From assembly GCF_002760245.1 (NCBI RefSeq), contig NZ_ASCA01000078.1, positions 1 to 48,504 on the forward strand: a stretch of DNA of 48,504 nucleotides, written 5' to 3'. Below the pieces are notes generated by a model, which was not told the origin of the DNA, did not search any database, and was given only the letters and a program-made list of their open reading frames with translations. Origin of the DNA: Streptococcus suis YS161. GTDB taxonomy: Bacteria > Bacillota > Bacilli > Lactobacillales > Streptococcaceae. Below, in pieces: positions 45,507 through 48,504 of this stretch (position 1 is the stretch's first letter; each line of letters starts with the position of its first letter). The translations under genes were made by a program, and so were the position numbers.

Positions 45507-46748
45507 TTAATATGGAGGGTAAATGTAGTAAACTGCACCTTCAGATGTAGTTGTAGGATTAAACCAACCACGGTGGTTACCAATATAACGACGACCCATG
45601 TAGTTTGATTCAACAACTTGGATACTTGTTGAAGATTGAACAGCCGTAACAACCGCTACGTGCCCATAATAACCACCTGTCCAAACAGCAATCGCACCTA
45701 CTTGTGGAGTAGAACCTGTACTAAAACCTTCAGCACGTGCTGATGCTAACCACTGTTTAGCATCTCCCCAGTAAGGACCAACCCATGAAAGTTGAGATTT
45801 AACTCCCCAAGTACACTCACCAATTGGGTAAGATGAAGCGTCATAACGCGCATTATTTGCTGCCGCTGAACTACCTGAACCTGATGATATAGACGTTGTA
45901 GGTGTGCTTACCGTTGGTGTAGATTGTGATACTGTCGCAACCGTTTCAGTCACTGTAGTTTCTACTGGCGTTGACACGACTGGTGCTGATACTGAGGCTA
46001 CTTGTTGCTGTGCTAGAGCTGCCTGTTGTGCTTGATACTCCGCTTGACGAGCTGCCGCTTGACGAGCTGCTTCTTCTGCAGCTGCCTTTTGCGCCAACAA
46101 TGAATTTTTCTCATCTTCAGCAGTAGCTTTCTGCACAGCCAAATTTAACTTAGCAGCTTCCAATTCAGCCTGACGCACTTGCAATACTTGGGCGTCATCT
46201 TCCAATTTTTGGCGATTAGCTGCCAAAGTAGTGATTGCCTCTTGGTTTGCCTTTTGTTTTTCAACAATTGCTTCCTTATCAGCTTTTTGTTGTTCCAACA
46301 TACGGTTATTAGCTGAAACAATCTCACGCATTGCATTAACACGAGAAACAGCATCAACGATTGATTTTGAATCTAAAATTGTATTAATATAACTTGAAGC
46401 AGAGCCATCAACTTGAGCACTACGCGCCTGCTCCTTTAAAGCACCATCACGTGACACAATATCAGCTGACAAACGCTCAATATCTGCCGCCAATGTCTGC
46501 GATTCTGCTTCCAAACGAGTATTTTCTTCTGTTAATTTCGCCTGTTCACTAACAATTGCATCAACTTGTCCTTGAATAGCATCAACTTGTTGTTGAGCTT
46601 CAGCTTGTTGTGCTGTCAACTCATTAATCTGTTGATTTTTTGCTGCAATCTGACTATCTACATCATTCGCACTAACCACAGCTACATAATTAGCATTAGA
46701 TAGAACGACTGTACTTAACATAATTGTAGCCAAGATTTTTTTCTTCAT
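45507..46748 (-). CDS. pcsB: PcsB-type secreted CHAP peptidoglycan hydrolase
   Basis: A 413-residue secreted protein. The signal peptide [20 protein letters not shown] ends near VSAND. A long coiled coil (about 35-245) regulates access. A Ser/Thr/Val linker (about 250-305) leads to the CHAP domain (about 310-413) with catalytic cysteine in YPIGECTWG and histidine in YYGHVAVVT. PcsB splits septal peptidoglycan under control of FtsEX; that partner is known from pneumococcus. ATG 46748 begins the signal peptide; the 13 codons upstream are not used. Confidence 0.95.
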   Translation of the reverse strand: MKKKILATIMLSTVVLSNANYVAVVSANDVDSQIAAKNQQINELTAQQAEAQQQVDAIQGQVDAIVSEQAKLTEENTRLEAESQTLAADIERLSADIVSRDGALKEQARSAQVDGSASSYINTILDSKSIVDAVSRVNAMREIVSANNRMLEQQKADKEAIVEKQKANQEAITTLAANRQKLEDDAQVLQVRQAELEAAKLNLAVQKATAEDEKNSLLAQKAAAEEAARQAAARQAEYQAQQAALAQQQVASVSAPVVSTPVETTVTETVATVSQSTPTVSTPTTSISSGSGSSAAANNARYDASSYPIGECTWGVKSQLSWVGPYWGDAKQWLASARAEGFSTGSTPQVGAIAVWTGGYYGHVAVVTAVQSSTSIQVVESNYMGRRYIGNHRGWFNPTTTSEGAVYYIYPPY

Positions 46749-46785
46749 ATCCGAACATAACTCCTCTATACTTTCTGACTCTCTC

Positions 46786-46829
46786 ATTTTATCAAAAAAA
46801 TTGCGTAAGTATATTACGCAATTATTACA
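46786..46829 (-). promoter_or_regulatory. pcsB promoter with WalR-like box inside a hairpin
   Basis: TGTAATAATTGCGTAAT (46813-46829 on the minus strand) fits the WalR/VicR pattern TGTWAH-N5-TGTWAH at 11 of 12 positions. TAAAAT (46786-46791) is the -10. A stem TTGCGTAA/TTACGCAA (46801-46808, 46814-46821) followed by TTTTTTT also makes this the mreD terminator. pcsB is a classic WalR target. Confidence 0.7.
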
Positions 46830-46832
46830 TTT

Positions 46833-47348
46833 CTATGTCTTGTTTGTTATTCCAAATAAACGCTCAAATAACGGTTGTAGTACGAAAAATAAGGCCAAAT
46901 TGAATAGTAGACTTGGAAGTAATTTATTAAAAACAAAGATAAACACAGACAAGTTTGTTATATGAAAAATGCGAGCAAATGAGTAACTAATAAATTCAAA
47001 TTGAAAAATAGCTACTAGTAAAATCAAAATATTAATTCCTCGCTTGCTGACAGCACCTTGAAAGAAGAAATAGATGCAATACAAAACTAAAGGAAGAGTT
47101 GTAGTAGCAATACCAATCAAATTAAGATAACTAATATCATATACCAAACCTAGCAAAGTAAATATGAATAATGAAAAACCAAGAGATACATAGTTAGCAT
47201 AAAAAATAGCTAACATAAATACCAAATGACTTGAAATAGTAAATAATCCGACCGACCAATTTGTTACCAACGTTGAAATCTGTCCATCAAGTAATAAAAT
47301 AAAGAACAAGATGGGAAACATGAATATTTCTATCATTTTATTGCGCAT
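46833..47348 (-). CDS. mreD: MreD, rod-shape/elongasome membrane protein
   Basis: A 171-residue protein with five or so hydrophobic segments, beginning IEIFMFPILFFILLLDGQIS and including LLGLVYDISYLNLIG. MreD partners MreC in peripheral wall synthesis. It overlaps mreC by 11 bp. Confidence 0.92.
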   Translation of the reverse strand: MRNKMIEIFMFPILFFILLLDGQISTLVTNWSVGLFTISSHLVFMLAIFYANYVSLGFSLFIFTLLGLVYDISYLNLIGIATTTLPLVLYCIYFFFQGAVSKRGINILILLVAIFQFEFISYSFARIFHITNLSVFIFVFNKLLPSLLFNLALFFVLQPLFERLFGITNKT

Positions 47349-48174
47349 TTGTTTGACCTACCACTAAAACCGAATAAATATTTGAAAAACTAGCTGTCGG
47401 CTCAACATATACTTCTCTATTTAAACTGTTACTATTTGATTTAACCGATAAAACTTTACCAATTTGGACATTTGCCGGAGTCGCACCAGCCAAATCACTC
47501 GTTACAACATTGCTACCCACTGCAATTTCATCAGCTGAGTTCAACTGATTAATGATAAAACTATTTGTATCTGCATCATAGCCCGATAAAATACCATAAA
47601 TTTCTTTAGAATCAACAGAAATTTTCACAGGCAACTTCGTGAATTCATCCGAATTCGTAAATAAGGTAACAACCGCCGAATCTGAACTCAATGAACTCAC
47701 GATGCCAACTAATCCACCATTAGCAACCACAAGTGCATTAGATGTCACACCACTAGTCTCACCAATATTAATTGAAATATGCTCCGACCACGATGAAGGA
47801 GTCCTCACCAAAACTGATCCCGAAATAAGCTGTTTTTCAGGAAAATCAGATACCACACCTAAACTGCTACGAAGTGATGCATTCTCTTCTTTCAAGCTAG
47901 TATTTTCAGCAGCCATCCCTTCAAGGCTCATAATAGCTACCTTTAATTGTTTATTTTCCTCGTAAGCGTTCATCAAATCTGTCAAGACATCTTTCTGCTC
48001 AGAAAAAAATCTAGTAGGTACTGAAATAACCGATTGAATTGGCGTTACAACAACCCTAACGATATTATTTAAATAAGGTACCTGTAACCCCTTAGAGAAA
48101 GTTACAAACAAAAGAGAAAATGACAGTAATAAAAAGATAGAAACAACTACTACTAATTTTGAAAATTTATTCAT
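47338..48174 (-). CDS. mreC: MreC, elongasome scaffold protein
   Basis: A 278-residue protein with one N-terminal membrane segment ([20 protein letters not shown]), a coiled coil (about 70-105, ENKQLKVAIMSLEGMAAENT) and the beta-barrel MreC domain (WSEHISINIGETSGVTSNAL, VVANGGLVGIVSS). It tunes peripheral peptidoglycan synthesis in ovoid cocci. Confidence 0.95.
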   Translation of the reverse strand: MNKFSKLVVVVSIFLLLSFSLLFVTFSKGLQVPYLNNIVRVVVTPIQSVISVPTRFFSEQKDVLTDLMNAYEENKQLKVAIMSLEGMAAENTSLKEENASLRSSLGVVSDFPEKQLISGSVLVRTPSSWSEHISINIGETSGVTSNALVVANGGLVGIVSSLSSDSAVVTLFTNSDEFTKLPVKISVDSKEIYGILSGYDADTNSFIINQLNSADEIAVGSNVVTSDLAGATPANVQIGKVLSVKSNSNSLNREVYVEPTASFSNIYSVLVVGQTNAQ

Positions 48175-48194
48175 AATAGACCCTCACCAAGATA

Positions 48195-48230
48195 CAATAA
48201 AACGAGAATATCAAGCGATAATCTCGTTCA
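48195..48230 (-). terminator. Terminator of the tRNA cluster
   Basis: AACGAGA and TCTCGTT arms (48201-48207 and 48222-48228) with an A/T loop, then TTATTG on the minus strand, right after tRNA-Ser. Confidence 0.75.
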
Positions 48231-48233
48231 CTA

Positions 48234-48321
48234 CGGAGAATAAGGGATTCGAACCCTTGCGCCAGTTACCCGACCTAACGATTTAGCAAACCGTCCTCTT
48301 CAGCCTCTTGAGTAATTCTCC
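48234..48321 (-). tRNA. tRNA-Ser (anticodon GCU)
   Basis: 88 nt, with a long variable arm typical of tRNA-Ser. Acceptor arms GGAGAAT and ATTCTCC pair. The T-loop is GGTTCGAATCC. Anticodon at 48285-48287. The CCA end is not encoded. Confidence 0.95.
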
Positions 48322-48333
48322 ATCAATATAATA

Positions 48334-48407
<74 letters not shown>

Positions 48408-48438
48408 AAGATAATAAACTTGGACAAAGTTAAATTAA

Positions 48439-48504
48439 TGGCGCGAGACGGAATCGAACCGCCGACACATGGAGCTTCAATCCATTGCTCTACCAACTGA
48501 GCTA
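48439..48504 (-). tRNA. tRNA-Phe (anticodon GAA), 5' end outside window
   Basis: 66 nt visible from TAGCTCAGTTGG to the 3' TCGCGCCA; the seven-base 5' acceptor arm lies beyond the window. Anticodon at 48476-48478 in ATTGAAGC. Confidence 0.93.

Noticed and set aside
45386..45652. 88-codon ORF over the pcsB end
   Set aside because: It lies in the CHAP-coding sequence on another frame and crosses the pcsB terminator.

Overview
The window reads as a low-GC Firmicute chromosome, a Streptococcus and most probably Streptococcus suis (inference from gene content and order). The main clues are comX and a ComR/ComS pair whose pheromone ends in GNWGKWTDG, a PcsB-type CHAP protein between mreCD and prs, a purine cluster interleaved with purB and ruvB, and a tRNA run ending Phe-Ile-Ser next to mreC. 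Almost every gene is on the minus strand, so the text reads from high to low coordinates in transcriptional order.

Layout in transcriptional order. 48504-48234: the tail of a tRNA cluster (partial Phe, Ile, Ser). 48174-45507: mreC, mreD and pcsB, the cell-shape and division hydrolase genes, with a WalR-like box before pcsB. 45404-41157: prs, then an araT-recO-plsX-acpP operon. 41039-25903: de novo purine synthesis as purC-L-F-M-N-(small membrane ORF)-H, an inserted unknown gene, then purD-E-K-(unknown membrane gene)-B. A PurBox-like site precedes purD.

25902-18898: an accessory block and the most unusual part. A repeat-rich, gene-free leader of about 700 bp ends in a com-box-like sequence. 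Five tandem genes follow, each for a 29-30 residue very basic peptide of one family. After them come an ABC permease, a CPBP membrane protease/immunity-type protein, a small membrane protein, an ABC ATPase, a second paralogous ABC permease, a stand-alone ABC exporter, and a gene split by an in-frame stop. The peptides lack a double-glycine leader, the exporter lacks a C39 peptidase domain, and no modification enzyme is present. I read this as a possible leaderless-bacteriocin-like or secreted-peptide system that I do not recognise.

18773-12396: a MerR-type membrane-tethered regulator, ruvB-GNAT-HAD, the competence switch comR-comS, folC and a tiny ORF. 12343-1662: a polytopic membrane protein, mutL, an HTH/CPBP pair, ruvA, an unknown gene, tag, cinA-recA, spx, and ireB-ruvX-DUF1292. 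1661-1290: a seven-copy, 50-bp tandem array built on a terminator hairpin. 1253-104: a nucleotidyltransferase-fold gene and comX.

The competence genes connect across the window. comS and comX carry the same ComR operator (GACA-N4-TGTC) at exactly the same distance from their -10 boxes. Competence output genes cinA and recA are present, and sequences resembling ComX-dependent promoters lie upstream of the peptide array. This suggests, but does not prove, that the peptide operon is competence-linked.
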